Below are positions 6,784 to 13,539 of a DNA stretch of 18,606 nucleotides, piece after piece (the stretch's first letter is position 1; each line of letters begins with the position of its first letter). Below the pieces are notes generated by a model. That model saw only the letters and a program-made list of their open reading frames with translations, searched no databases and was not told the origin of the DNA. A program made the translations under genes and the position numbers. The stretch comes from Rhizosphaericola sp047606825 (GTDB lineage: Bacteria; Bacteroidota; Bacteroidia; Chitinophagales; Chitinophagaceae): contig JASGDY010000099.1 in assembly GCA_047606825.1 (NCBI GenBank), positions 1 through 18,606 of the forward strand. The letters are read 5' to 3'.

Positions 6784-8199
6784 ATGGATTATCGTATTGA
6801 GCGTGACACCATGGGTGAAGTGAAAGTCCCATCCAATGCTTATTGGGGTGCCCAGACGGAACGTAGCCTGGAAAATTTCAAGATTGCACAGGACACCGAC
6901 AAGATGCCGACGGAAATCATCAAGGCATTTGCGTACCTGAAAAAAGCCGCCGCGCTTGCCAACAACGAACTTGGCGTACTGTCCGAAGAAAAAACCAAGT
7001 TGATTGCCCAAGTCGCCGACGAGATATTGGACGGTCAACTGGCCGACCAGTTCCCGCTCGTTATCTGGCAGACAGGTAGCGGTACGCAGAGCAACATGAA
7101 CGTCAACGAAGTGATTGCCAACCGCGCCAACATCATCAACGGCGGTTCGTTTACGGACGACAAATCCCAAAGGGTTTTGCATCCCAACGACGACGTCAAC
7201 AAGTCCCAGTCTTCCAATGACACTTTCCCGACCGCGATGCACATCGCTGCCTATAAGATATTGGTAGACGTTACGATTCCCGGAATCGAAAAACTGCGGG
7301 ATACCTTAAAGGAAAAAGCGGAACAATATATCAACGTCGTCAAAATAGGTCGTACACACCTGATGGATGCAACGCCGTTGACATTGGGGCAGGAACTGAG
7401 CGGTTATGCATCGCAACTCAACCACGGACTGAAAGCCATCAAAAACAGTTTTGCACATTTGTCAGAACTGGCATTGGGCGGTACGGCCGTCGGCACGGGC
7501 ATCAACACGCCCAAAGGTTACGACGTGACCGTTGCGCGTAAAATCGCCGAACTGACAGGGCTGCCTTTTGTCACGGCCGTCAACAAATTTGAATCCTTGG
7601 CGGCGCACGATGCTATCGTGGAAGCGCACGGCGCGTTGAAAACCGTCGCCTGCTCCCTGATGAAAATCGCCAACGACGTAAGGCTATTGGCGAGTGGTCC
7701 GCGTGCGGGTATCGGCGAAATATTCATCCCCGAAAACGAACCCGGCTCTTCCATCATGCCGGGAAAAGTCAATCCTACGCAGTGCGAAGCGATGACGATG
7801 GTTGCTGCGCAGGTTTTGGGTAATGATGTTGCCATTAATATTGGTGGAGCGACAGGACATTTTGAACTGAACGTGTTCAAGCCTGTGATGATATACAATT
7901 TCCTGCATAGCGCAAAGTTGATAGGCGATGTGTGTGTCAGCTTTAACGACCATTGTGCCGTAGGTATCGAACCCATCGAACCCAATATCCAAAAACATGT
8001 GGACAACAGTCTGATGCTCGTCACCGCGCTCAATACGCATATCGGTTATGAAAAGGCTGCCAAGATTGCACAGACCGCGCACAAGAACAACAGTACCTTG
8101 AAAGCAACGGCAATCGAACTGGGTTTCCTTACTGCCGAACAATTTGATGAATGGGTCGTCCCTTCTAAAATGGTTGGAGAGCCCAAGGTAAGCATATAG
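6784..8199 (+). CDS. fumC: Class II fumarate hydratase
   Basis: Interconverts fumarate and L-malate in the citric acid cycle; a soluble iron-independent homotetramer. The 471-residue protein carries the family's three conserved regions: WQTGSGTQSNMN (95-106), GRTHLMDATP (189-198) with the catalytic-region histidine H192, and the superfamily signature GSSIMPGKVNP (321-331) with the flexible-loop serine. Length and the start MDYRIERDTMGEV are typical. Within the aspartase/fumarase superfamily the N-terminal substrate motif and close overall resemblance point to fumarase rather than aspartase or argininosuccinate lyase. It stands alone as a transcription unit, followed by a 184-nt gap that holds the next gene's promoter. 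Confidence 0.96.
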   Translation: MDYRIERDTMGEVKVPSNAYWGAQTERSLENFKIAQDTDKMPTEIIKAFAYLKKAAALANNELGVLSEEKTKLIAQVADEILDGQLADQFPLVIWQTGSGTQSNMNVNEVIANRANIINGGSFTDDKSQRVLHPNDDVNKSQSSNDTFPTAMHIAAYKILVDVTIPGIEKLRDTLKEKAEQYINVVKIGRTHLMDATPLTLGQELSGYASQLNHGLKAIKNSFAHLSELALGGTAVGTGINTPKGYDVTVARKIAELTGLPFVTAVNKFESLAAHDAIVEAHGALKTVACSLMKIANDVRLLASGPRAGIGEIFIPENEPGSSIMPGKVNPTQCEAMTMVAAQVLGNDVAINIGGATGHFELNVFKPVMIYNFLHSAKLIGDVCVSFNDHCAVGIEPIEPNIQKHVDNSLMLVTALNTHIGYEKAAKIAQTAHKNNSTLKATAIELGFLTAEQFDEWVVPSKMVGEPKVSI

Positions 8200-8301
8200 A
8201 CAAAATAGTCATATTATAAGTGGTTTTTCAAAGTTGGCACAGCAATTGTTAATGGTGCGATAGGTTTTCAGTAGTAAAAGATTAAACATTTTTTTAAAAA
8301 A

Positions 8302-8332
8302 TTTGTAGAATTGATTGTATTTGATACCTTTG
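8302..8332 (+). promoter_or_regulatory. Consensus Bacteroidota promoter of the OmpA-family gene
   Basis: TTTG (8302-8305), exactly 19 nt, then TACCTTTG (8325-8332): a perfect TTTG-N19-TAnnTTTG promoter for the primary sigma factor of this phylum. It lies about 50 nt upstream of the ATG at 8384 and implies an AT-rich leader of roughly 45 nt. A perfect match agrees with strong expression of a major outer-membrane protein. Confidence 0.85.
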
Positions 8333-8383
8333 CATTGTAATTAATCCTTTGCAAAAATTATATAATTCATTTAAATTAACCTT

Positions 8384-10057
8384 ATGGCACGTAAAAAGTA
8401 TGGTTTGATGCTTGGTCTTTTAGGAGGTCTTGCCACAACTACGGCAATGGCCCAGGACAGTACAAGTTCATCTACTAGTGATGATTGGTTGTGGGATTCA
8501 TCAAAAGTTTCTTCTTCTAAGTTGGCGCAACACAATGCTTGGGTTGCGAATGAAACACCTTATCCTGCAAAACCTAAAAACATGTGGGAACTAGGTATCG
8601 GTGTAGGACCTACATTGGCATTCACCCCTATCGATCCACAGATTGGTTATGGTGCATCCTTATCTTTAAGGAAAGCAATCAGTCACATCTTCTCTATTAG
8701 AGGTCAGTACAACTATGGTATCTACAAAGGTCTTGACTATAGAGCAAGAAGTGCAAGTTATCTGCCTAGCAGTATCGCCGCAGCATACAGAGCGAACGGT
8801 GGTAGTTCCTATGTAGCTAACTTCAAAGCTGTCATCCAGCAGGCATCTGTTGACCTTATCGCAAGCCTGAACTCTATCAGCTCTTACAGAGGAAATCCTA
8901 AATTGGACGTTTACCTGTTGGCTGGTTATAGCTTGGTCTGGGGCAATAGCAGTATTAACTTGTATAACTCCAGCGGTGGTCTGTACTCATGGGCTAGCGA
9001 TGCTGACAATACAAGAATCGACAAAGCGACAGCCAAAGACGCCTTGAAAAGTGGTCAAAGTAGCAGCTTCCTTTCCAATAAATCCGGCGATGACCAGCAG
9101 TATGAAACTTCTTTGAGCAGCGCGGCTGATGGACACAATCAAGTATTTGGCGGTAGTGGAAGCACTCTCAAAAGGCATGGTGCTGACTTCGGTGGCGGTG
9201 TTGCCTTCAAAGTAAGCAAGCACTTCAACATCGGTGTCGAACAGAAGTTCACGTATGTATTTGACAATGGTGATTTCTCTGGTATCAAAACTTCTAGTGC
9301 CAAAAATACGTTGTTGAGCAACACGCAAGTGCGTTTCAACTTCAACTTGGGCTCTTCTGCCAAGAGAGTGGAACCATTGTGGTGGATCAATCCAAACAAC
9401 TACATCTACAACGAGTTGAATATTCCTAGGCACATGAAGATCACTCTTCCTGATGCAGATGGAGACGGTGTAACAGACGCACTGGATCAAGAACCCAATA
9501 CTCCAGCAGGTGCTCCGGTCGATGCACACGGCCGTGCTTTGGATACAGATGGTGACGGCGTTCCTGATTACAAAGACAAACAAAAAATCACGCCTCCGAG
9601 CTGGTTCCCTGTTGACGCTGACGGTGTAGGTACCGAACCAGAACCTGCATGCTGCAAAGAACTTCGTGATAAAATCGCTAATTTGCAGGTAGCTCCTAAA
9701 AATGAATGCGCTATCACAAGTCTTCCAAGCGTACAGTTTACTAAAGGTAGCGTTAAATTGAGCAAAGCTGCCCAAGCTTCTTTGGCAAGCGTAGCTGCTC
9801 AGTTGAATGCAAACCCAAGCTGTAAAGCAAAAGTCATCGGTTACGGTGCATCCAACAAAAAAGCACAGCAGTTGAGCTGGGATCGCGTTAACTCCGTTAT
9901 CAAATATCTGGTAGAAAAACAAGGTATCTCTGAAAGTCGCCTGTTGTTCTACTACGGTCAAGATGGTGACGCTAACACTGTAGATCTTCAAGGTACTACC
10001 GAAGAAGGTCCTAACACAGTACCTGCTCCACATCCAAACTTGCAGAAATCCAATTAA
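8384..10057 (+). CDS. OmpA-family outer-membrane protein with TSP3-type calcium repeats
   Basis: The 557-residue protein starts with a signal peptide (basic MARKK, hydrophobic core, cleavage near AMAQ-D, residue 24). Residues ~65-330 alternate Gly/aromatic-rich strands (ELGIGVGPTLAF, IRGQYNYGIYKG, HFNIGVEQKFTYVF, VRFNFNLG), as in an outer-membrane beta-barrel. Two Asp-rich TSP3-like repeats follow (DADGDGVTDALD from 357, DTDGDGVPDYKD from 387), then a CC pair and an OmpA-like C-terminal domain (~441-535) expected to bind peptidoglycan. That domain is divergent: the usual NxxLSxxRA helix reads QQLSWDRVNSV, though the arginine is kept. It probably tethers the outer membrane to the wall. It has a consensus promoter upstream and a strong terminator downstream, so it is a single-gene unit. 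Confidence 0.87.
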   Translation: MARKKYGLMLGLLGGLATTTAMAQDSTSSSTSDDWLWDSSKVSSSKLAQHNAWVANETPYPAKPKNMWELGIGVGPTLAFTPIDPQIGYGASLSLRKAISHIFSIRGQYNYGIYKGLDYRARSASYLPSSIAAAYRANGGSSYVANFKAVIQQASVDLIASLNSISSYRGNPKLDVYLLAGYSLVWGNSSINLYNSSGGLYSWASDADNTRIDKATAKDALKSGQSSSFLSNKSGDDQQYETSLSSAADGHNQVFGGSGSTLKRHGADFGGGVAFKVSKHFNIGVEQKFTYVFDNGDFSGIKTSSAKNTLLSNTQVRFNFNLGSSAKRVEPLWWINPNNYIYNELNIPRHMKITLPDADGDGVTDALDQEPNTPAGAPVDAHGRALDTDGDGVPDYKDKQKITPPSWFPVDADGVGTEPEPACCKELRDKIANLQVAPKNECAITSLPSVQFTKGSVKLSKAAQASLASVAAQLNANPSCKAKVIGYGASNKKAQQLSWDRVNSVIKYLVEKQGISESRLLFYYGQDGDANTVDLQGTTEEGPNTVPAPHPNLQKSN

Positions 10058-10083
10058 GCAATTATTTGGAAACAATATAAAGA

Positions 10084-10111
10084 AGCCTCTCCTTTATGGA
10101 GGGGCTTTTTT
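10084..10111 (+). terminator. Rho-independent terminator after the OmpA-family gene
   Basis: The 9-bp stem AGCCTCTCC (10084-10092) / GGAGGGGCT (10098-10106) has one T-G pair and loop TTTAT. It is followed by a T-run to 10111. It begins 27 nt after the stop codon. Confidence 0.9.
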
Positions 10112-10151
10112 GTTGGAGTTTTTTGCCACGAATGCACAACGGTAAGAAGAA

Positions 10152-10310
10152 AAGAGAAGCTAAAATTCCGCTCTTCAGGATTTGCAATCCGCAAATAGCA
10201 GTGCATTGCAAATGCACGGATAAGCGTTCGGGATAGCAAATCCCGAACAGCGCAAATAGATGTTGGGTCTAAAAAATAAATCAAAATCGTATAAGAAGAG
10301 AAGTTAAAAT
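10152..10310. repeat. Triple-hairpin (REP-like) array bracketed by 15-bp direct repeats
   Basis: Three perfect hairpins stand in a row: GGATT-TGC-AATCC (10178-10190), GTGCATT-GCA-AATGCAC (10201-10217) and GTTCGGGAT-AGCAA-ATCCCGAAC (10226-10248). The word GCAAATAG recurs between them and after them (10191-10198, 10252-10259). The block is flanked by AAGAGAAGCTAAAAT (10152-10166) and AAGAGAAGTTAAAAT (10296-10310), which differ at one position. It fills part of a 538-bp gene-free gap. It resembles REP/RAYT-type dispersed palindromes, but mobility is inference. Confidence 0.6.
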
Positions 10311-10535
10311 CTATATTGTACGATACGCCATAATATGGAATCCGCCAAGGTAATGACGGCAAGATGTTCATGTTTTTACATTGTATATATACATCTGTAT
10401 GGAATGTAAGCAGCAAAACGTTGCTCCTTCGTGCTTTTTCGGAATATCAACTATAATCATGGAAATATTGGAAAGTACCTTTTATGGTTTGTATGGCATT
10501 AGCACTTATTTTTGGGAAGGCGTGGTTTTATTTTT

Positions 10536-10591
10536 GACTTAACAATAGTATTGGAAGAACGTTTTTAATTTTACCTTTTTACTTAACAATA
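10536..10591 (+). repeat. Two direct copies of an ACTTAACAATA motif shared with the IS end
   Basis: ACTTAACAATA occurs at 10538-10548 and 10581-10591, 43 nt apart, directly ahead of the secreted-protein gene. The second copy, extended to TTTACTTAACAATA (10578-10591), is a 14-bp exact match to 111-124 at the IS end. A TACCTTTT (10572-10579) could serve as a weak -7 box here. The rest of 10311-10535 shows no feature I can support. Confidence 0.4.
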
Positions 10592-10595
10592 AAGT

Positions 10596-11324
10596 ATGTT
10601 TAAATCATTTGGTTTGGTCTTTTTAGGTGTATTGGTTGTCAGCCAGTTATGCCATGCGCAGAATGAGCAGAAATTATATGGTATTGTAAAAGATAGTCTC
10701 ATGCTTACCCCTATTTCTGGCGTTTCTATACACAATGTGACCGCAAAGAAGTATTCCTCAACGGGAGAAGCTGGCATTTTTCAGGTTATGGTCCAGGAAG
10801 GCGATACTTTACGTTATCATGTGCCAGGTTATCTAAGTGGATATTATTTGGTTCCGAACAAGAAATTGCGGATGGACACAGTGGAACTTTGGCTTAGGCC
10901 GATGGTCCATGAAGACCTGCCCGGGGTCTATGTGTCGTCTTATACCTATAAAAACTACCAAGCGGACAGTACGGAAAGAATGAAGGAGTTTGGAGAAAAT
11001 GTCGGTTTCAAGACGCCAACATTTTCGCAGTCTAATTCCGGTGCGGGTCTTGGGATCGGACTGGATGCACTTTTCGGCAAAAAGAACAAACAAAAGAAAA
11101 AAGCCTTTGAGGTTTTTAAAGACGAAGAAAAGCAACGCTATATTGATTTTAGGTTCAACAAGGTATTGGTGCATGGGTACAGTGGCCTCAAGGGCGCACG
11201 CCTACAGGAATTCATGCATAAATATCGTCCCACTTATGAGTGGCTACGTGAAAATCCAGACACGGAAGCACTGAAATATTATATCAACGACCGGCTGAAA
11301 CTCTATTTTCAACGACCGAAATAA
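10596..11324 (+). CDS. Secreted protein with carboxypeptidase-regulatory-like domain
   Basis: The 242-residue protein starts with a signal peptide (MFKSFGLVFLGVLVVSQLCHA, cleavage near residue 21). Residues ~26-100 fit a carboxypeptidase D regulatory-like/peptidase-associated beta-sandwich: LYGIVKDSLMLTPISGVSIHN, a Ser/Thr-Gly-EAGIFQV turn and GDTLRYHVPGY. This module is common in Bacteroidota exported proteins. The rest is helical and charged, with a Gly-rich GAGLGIGLDALFG stretch followed by KKNKQKKK and a C-terminal ~90 residues rich in Arg, Tyr and Lys. I see no enzymatic motif and no TonB-dependent receptor barrel, so this is not a SusC protein. Location is probably periplasm or outer-membrane periphery. 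Role unknown. Ends 21 nt before a large palindrome that should stop transcription. Confidence 0.8.
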   Translation: MFKSFGLVFLGVLVVSQLCHAQNEQKLYGIVKDSLMLTPISGVSIHNVTAKKYSSTGEAGIFQVMVQEGDTLRYHVPGYLSGYYLVPNKKLRMDTVELWLRPMVHEDLPGVYVSSYTYKNYQADSTERMKEFGENVGFKTPTFSQSNSGAGLGIGLDALFGKKNKQKKKAFEVFKDEEKQRYIDFRFNKVLVHGYSGLKGARLQEFMHKYRPTYEWLRENPDTEALKYYINDRLKLYFQRPK

Positions 11325-11345
11325 CTCTTGAGTGTTCTTCTTTTT

Positions 11346-11410
11346 AATGCGAATCAAGGGTTGACAAAGTCCGCCGCCGCGGACTTTGTCAACCCTTGAT
11401 TCGCATTTTT
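11346..11410 (+). terminator. 29-bp perfect palindrome with T-run
   Basis: Arms 11346-11374 and 11379-11407 are exactly complementary over 29 bp with a 4-nt loop (CGCC). The stem is followed on the plus strand by T's to 11410. It starts 22 nt after the stop of the secreted-protein gene and ends 40 nt before cbpA, so it is placed to end the upstream transcript. The stem is much longer than usual intrinsic terminators, so a palindromic repeat element acting as a terminator is an alternative. Confidence 0.8.
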
Positions 11411-11449
11411 AACTAACTTAGCTTCCTATATCTAAACGACAGTCCTAAT

Positions 11450-12376
11450 ATGGCATATATCGATTATTACAAAGTGTTGGGAGTGGACAAAAACGCGAGT
11501 ACGGACGATATCAAAAAAGCCTACCGGAGATTGGCGCGGAAACATCATCCCGACCTGAATCCCAACGATGCGAATGCAAAGAAACTGTTTCAACAGATCA
11601 ACGAAGCCAACGAAGTGCTGAGCGATCCGGAGAAACGCAAAAAATACGACATATACGGCGAAAACTGGGAACATGCCGAACAGTTTGAACAGACGCAGCG
11701 AGCACAGCAGCGTCAAGGTGGCAATCCTTTTGAGTCCTTTGGTGGTGGCGACGAAGGTTGGTCTTATTCCTCTGGCGACGGTAGCGATTTTTCGGATTTT
11801 TTCCAGTCGATGTTTGGCGGCGGCGCATCTGGTTTTTCGGGTGGCGGTAGGCGACGTACCGCTTTCCGTGGGCAGGACCTGCATGCGGAGTTGCAGTTGA
11901 GCCTTAGGGACGCGGCGGTTACCCATAAACAGGAAATCGCCGTCAACGGCAAAAAAGTACGCATAACGATTCCGGCCGGCGTCTACAATGGACAGCAGAT
12001 CAAACTGAAAGGCTATGGCGGTGCTGGAGTGCAGGGCGGCCCGGCTGGAGATTTGTATATAACGTTTTCCATTTCGGAAGATCCTGTATTCAAAAGGGTT
12101 GACGACGACTTGTACGTGCATAGGGACTTGGATTTGTACACGGCGATATTGGGCGGAGATGAAATTGTCGAAACGCTCAACGGAAAAATCAAGCTGAAAG
12201 TCAAGCCAGAAACCCAAAATGCTACAAAAGTGCGCGTTCCTGGAAAGGGTTTTCCCGTGTATAAACAGGACGGAAAATCCGGAGACCTCTATGTCATCTG
12301 GGATATACGCATACCGACCAACCTCACGGAGGAACAGAAAAGCCTTTTTAGGCAAATCGCGAACCTCAAAAGTTAA
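11450..12376 (+). CDS. cbpA: CbpA-type J-domain co-chaperone (DnaJ family without zinc finger)
   Basis: Stimulates ATP hydrolysis by Hsp70/DnaK and hands it client proteins in the cytoplasm. The 308-residue protein has a J domain (1-70) with HPD at 33-35 and the helix II/III pattern IKKAYRRLARKHHPD and KLFQQINEANEVLSD. A Gly/Phe/Ser-rich linker follows (~85-140). Two C-terminal substrate-binding domains begin at FRGQDLHAELQLSL (~142), with IPAGVYNGQQIKLKGYG and GGDEIVETLNGKIKLKV visible. The four CxxCxGxG zinc motifs of true DnaJ are absent, which places it with CbpA. The adjacent cbpM (5-nt gap) confirms the assignment. A large palindrome separates it from the preceding gene. Confidence 0.94.
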   Translation: MAYIDYYKVLGVDKNASTDDIKKAYRRLARKHHPDLNPNDANAKKLFQQINEANEVLSDPEKRKKYDIYGENWEHAEQFEQTQRAQQRQGGNPFESFGGGDEGWSYSSGDGSDFSDFFQSMFGGGASGFSGGGRRRTAFRGQDLHAELQLSLRDAAVTHKQEIAVNGKKVRITIPAGVYNGQQIKLKGYGGAGVQGGPAGDLYITFSISEDPVFKRVDDDLYVHRDLDLYTAILGGDEIVETLNGKIKLKVKPETQNATKVRVPGKGFPVYKQDGKSGDLYVIWDIRIPTNLTEEQKSLFRQIANLKS

Positions 12377-12381
12377 GTACC

Positions 12382-12687
12382 ATGCAAAAGAACCATGTCT
12401 TATATTCCGTAACCACCTATTCTTCCCAATACAATATTCCTTTATCCTTTGTACAGGAACTTTATGACCGTGGTTTGATCGACCTACAAAAAGAAGCGGA
12501 GGAATATTATATCTTCGAGGATCAGTTGCCACAGTTGGAGCATTTTACGCGGCTACATTGTGATTTTGACATCAATGTCGCCGGTATCGAAGTCGTGGAG
12601 GATCTGCTGTCCAGAATCAACGAATTGCGGGAACAGACGCGTCTGTTGAAAAGCAAGGTTTCCTTGTTGCGCGAGCTAAATGGCTAA
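12382..12687 (+). CDS. cbpM: CbpM-like chaperone modulator (MerR-like fold)
   Basis: The 101-residue protein starts 5 nt after the cbpA stop, so the two are certainly co-transcribed. In E. coli CbpM binds the J domain of CbpA and blocks both its co-chaperone and DNA-binding activity; the same is inferred here. Residues ~10-60 fit a MerR-like winged helix: YSSQYNIPLSFVQELYDRGLIDL, then YYIFEDQLPQLEHFTRLHCDFDINVAGIEVVEDLL. A C-terminal coiled-coil helix (~75-98) has heptad leucines. It lacks a longer sensor domain, as expected for CbpM rather than a MerR regulator. Its stop codon runs straight into an A-rich repeat motif and a hairpin. Confidence 0.88.
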   Translation: MQKNHVLYSVTTYSSQYNIPLSFVQELYDRGLIDLQKEAEEYYIFEDQLPQLEHFTRLHCDFDINVAGIEVVEDLLSRINELREQTRLLKSKVSLLRELNG

Positions 12688-12717
12688 GTCAAAAGTAAAA
12701 AGTAAAAGACAAAAAGC
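12682..12717 (+). repeat. A-rich motif starting at a stop codon (copy 2)
   Basis: From the cbpM stop TAA the sequence continues GTCAAAAGTAAAAAGTAAAA and ends CAAAAAGC. It matches copy 1 (5492-5524, minus) in position relative to the gene end, in order of words and in the terminal CAAAAAGC. A hairpin follows at 12726. Confidence 0.5.
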
Positions 12718-12725
12718 ACTTTCCA

Positions 12726-12753
12726 CCGAGGTTCGTGCAGACACGAACCTCGG
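12726..12753. repeat. 12-bp perfect hairpin after cbpM
   Basis: Arms CCGAGGTTCGTG (12726-12737) and CACGAACCTCGG (12742-12753) pair perfectly around loop CAGA. It lies 38 nt after the cbpM stop. Only a short A-run and no T-run follows, so it may stabilise the mRNA end or be a dispersed repeat rather than a classic terminator. Confidence 0.6.
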
Positions 12754-12852
12754 AAAATCCTATTCTCGTTTGCGCCCTCGCTTCCTTACGCAAAAATTTT
12801 TTCGCTATTTTTTACTAAAATATTTAGTATTTTTAGCCAAAAAAACAGCAAT

Positions 12853-13428
12853 ATGGAAACGGAATATTTCTTGATCATCAGCCCCGACAACGCGACGCAG
12901 GAAAAACTGATGGACGAAAAAAAGCGTTTTGCACAACTGTACAACTGTCCGCAGATCCTGCATTCCAAACCACATATCAGTCTCGTCAAGTTTTTCAATA
13001 TCCGGGAAAACGAAACACGGATTGTCCAATACCTGCACCGTAAAATTGCGGTCTATCAACCATTTCTCGTTGACCTCGAAGGATTCTCTGCCTTTCCCAC
13101 GCATACCATTTTTGCAAAAGTCCAGACCAAGAAACAGATTGTGAACATCGTCAAAAGCATTGGACAGGAAAAACAGAAACTTAAAGGCGCGTTCGACAGG
13201 GATGTCCATTGCATCACCGAACCACATATCACGCTTGCACGCTCGTTGCAGCATTGGCAATATGAAAAAGGTTGGCAGGAATGGCAGCACGTCCATTTTT
13301 CCGCAAGGTTCGATGTCCGCGAAATATTGCTGCTCAAGAAAGACGTGCTTCGTCCTCGTTTTGATGTCGTCGCTTCGTTGCCTTTGCTGGGACAGAAAAA
13401 CGAAATGGTCCAAGGTGCGTTGTTTTGA
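12853..13428 (+). CDS. 2H phosphoesterase (2'-5' RNA ligase/cyclic phosphodiesterase-like)
   Basis: The 191-residue cytosolic protein carries the two HxS/T motifs that define the 2H phosphoesterase superfamily: KPHISLVKF (H41-x-S43) and EPHITLAR (H125-x-T127). They are about 84 residues apart, as in LigT/YjcG-type proteins. The paired histidines act as acid and base on 2',3'-cyclic or 2'-5' phosphodiester bonds of RNA. The natural substrate of this family in bacteria is mostly unknown. The ATG at 12853 gives the usual first strand (EYFLIISPD). It is separated from cbpM by 165 nt of repeats, so it is probably independent. Ends 111 nt before the epimerase gene. Confidence 0.85.
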   Translation: METEYFLIISPDNATQEKLMDEKKRFAQLYNCPQILHSKPHISLVKFFNIRENETRIVQYLHRKIAVYQPFLVDLEGFSAFPTHTIFAKVQTKKQIVNIVKSIGQEKQKLKGAFDRDVHCITEPHITLARSLQHWQYEKGWQEWQHVHFSARFDVREILLLKKDVLRPRFDVVASLPLLGQKNEMVQGALF

Positions 13429-13491
13429 TTGGCAGGACAGTATTTTTCATGGTTTTCACAAGATCGACGAAGCGCAGCACCTGACGGCATT

Positions 13492-13522
13492 TTTGCCTTT
13501 TACTTTTTTACTTTTATATTTA
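13492..13522 (+). promoter_or_regulatory. Candidate promoter of the epimerase gene within a T-rich repeat
   Basis: TTTG (13492-13495), exactly 19 nt, then TATATTTA (13515-13522), one mismatch from TTTG-N19-TAnnTTTG. It lies 17 nt upstream of the ATG. The spacer is CTTTTACTTTTTTACTTT-like, i.e. a T-rich version of the motif seen after ispB and cbpM. Confidence 0.55.
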
Positions 13523-13539
13523 CACCTTAACTATATATT

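Noticed and set aside
10054..10416. 120-codon minus-strand frame in the gap after the OmpA-family gene
   Set aside because: It runs through the terminator and the triple-hairpin array, and its protein has no family-like pattern. The repeats explain the open frame.
10459..10542. 27-residue plus-strand frame (MEILESTFYGLYG...)
   Set aside because: Too short and without a promoter, conserved pattern or partner; could be chance.
11432..12532. 366-codon minus-strand frame opposite cbpA
   Set aside because: It is antisense to a well-conserved J-domain protein and shows no domain of its own.
12815..12829. ACTAAA-ATA-TTTAGT short inverted repeat ahead of the phosphoesterase gene
   Set aside because: Only 6 bp of A/T pairs in an AT-rich stretch; expected by chance.
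12680..12874. 64-codon plus-strand frame overlapping the end of cbpM
   Set aside because: It is made of the A-rich motif and the hairpin (Lys/Arg-rich translation) and runs into the phosphoesterase start; no support as a gene.
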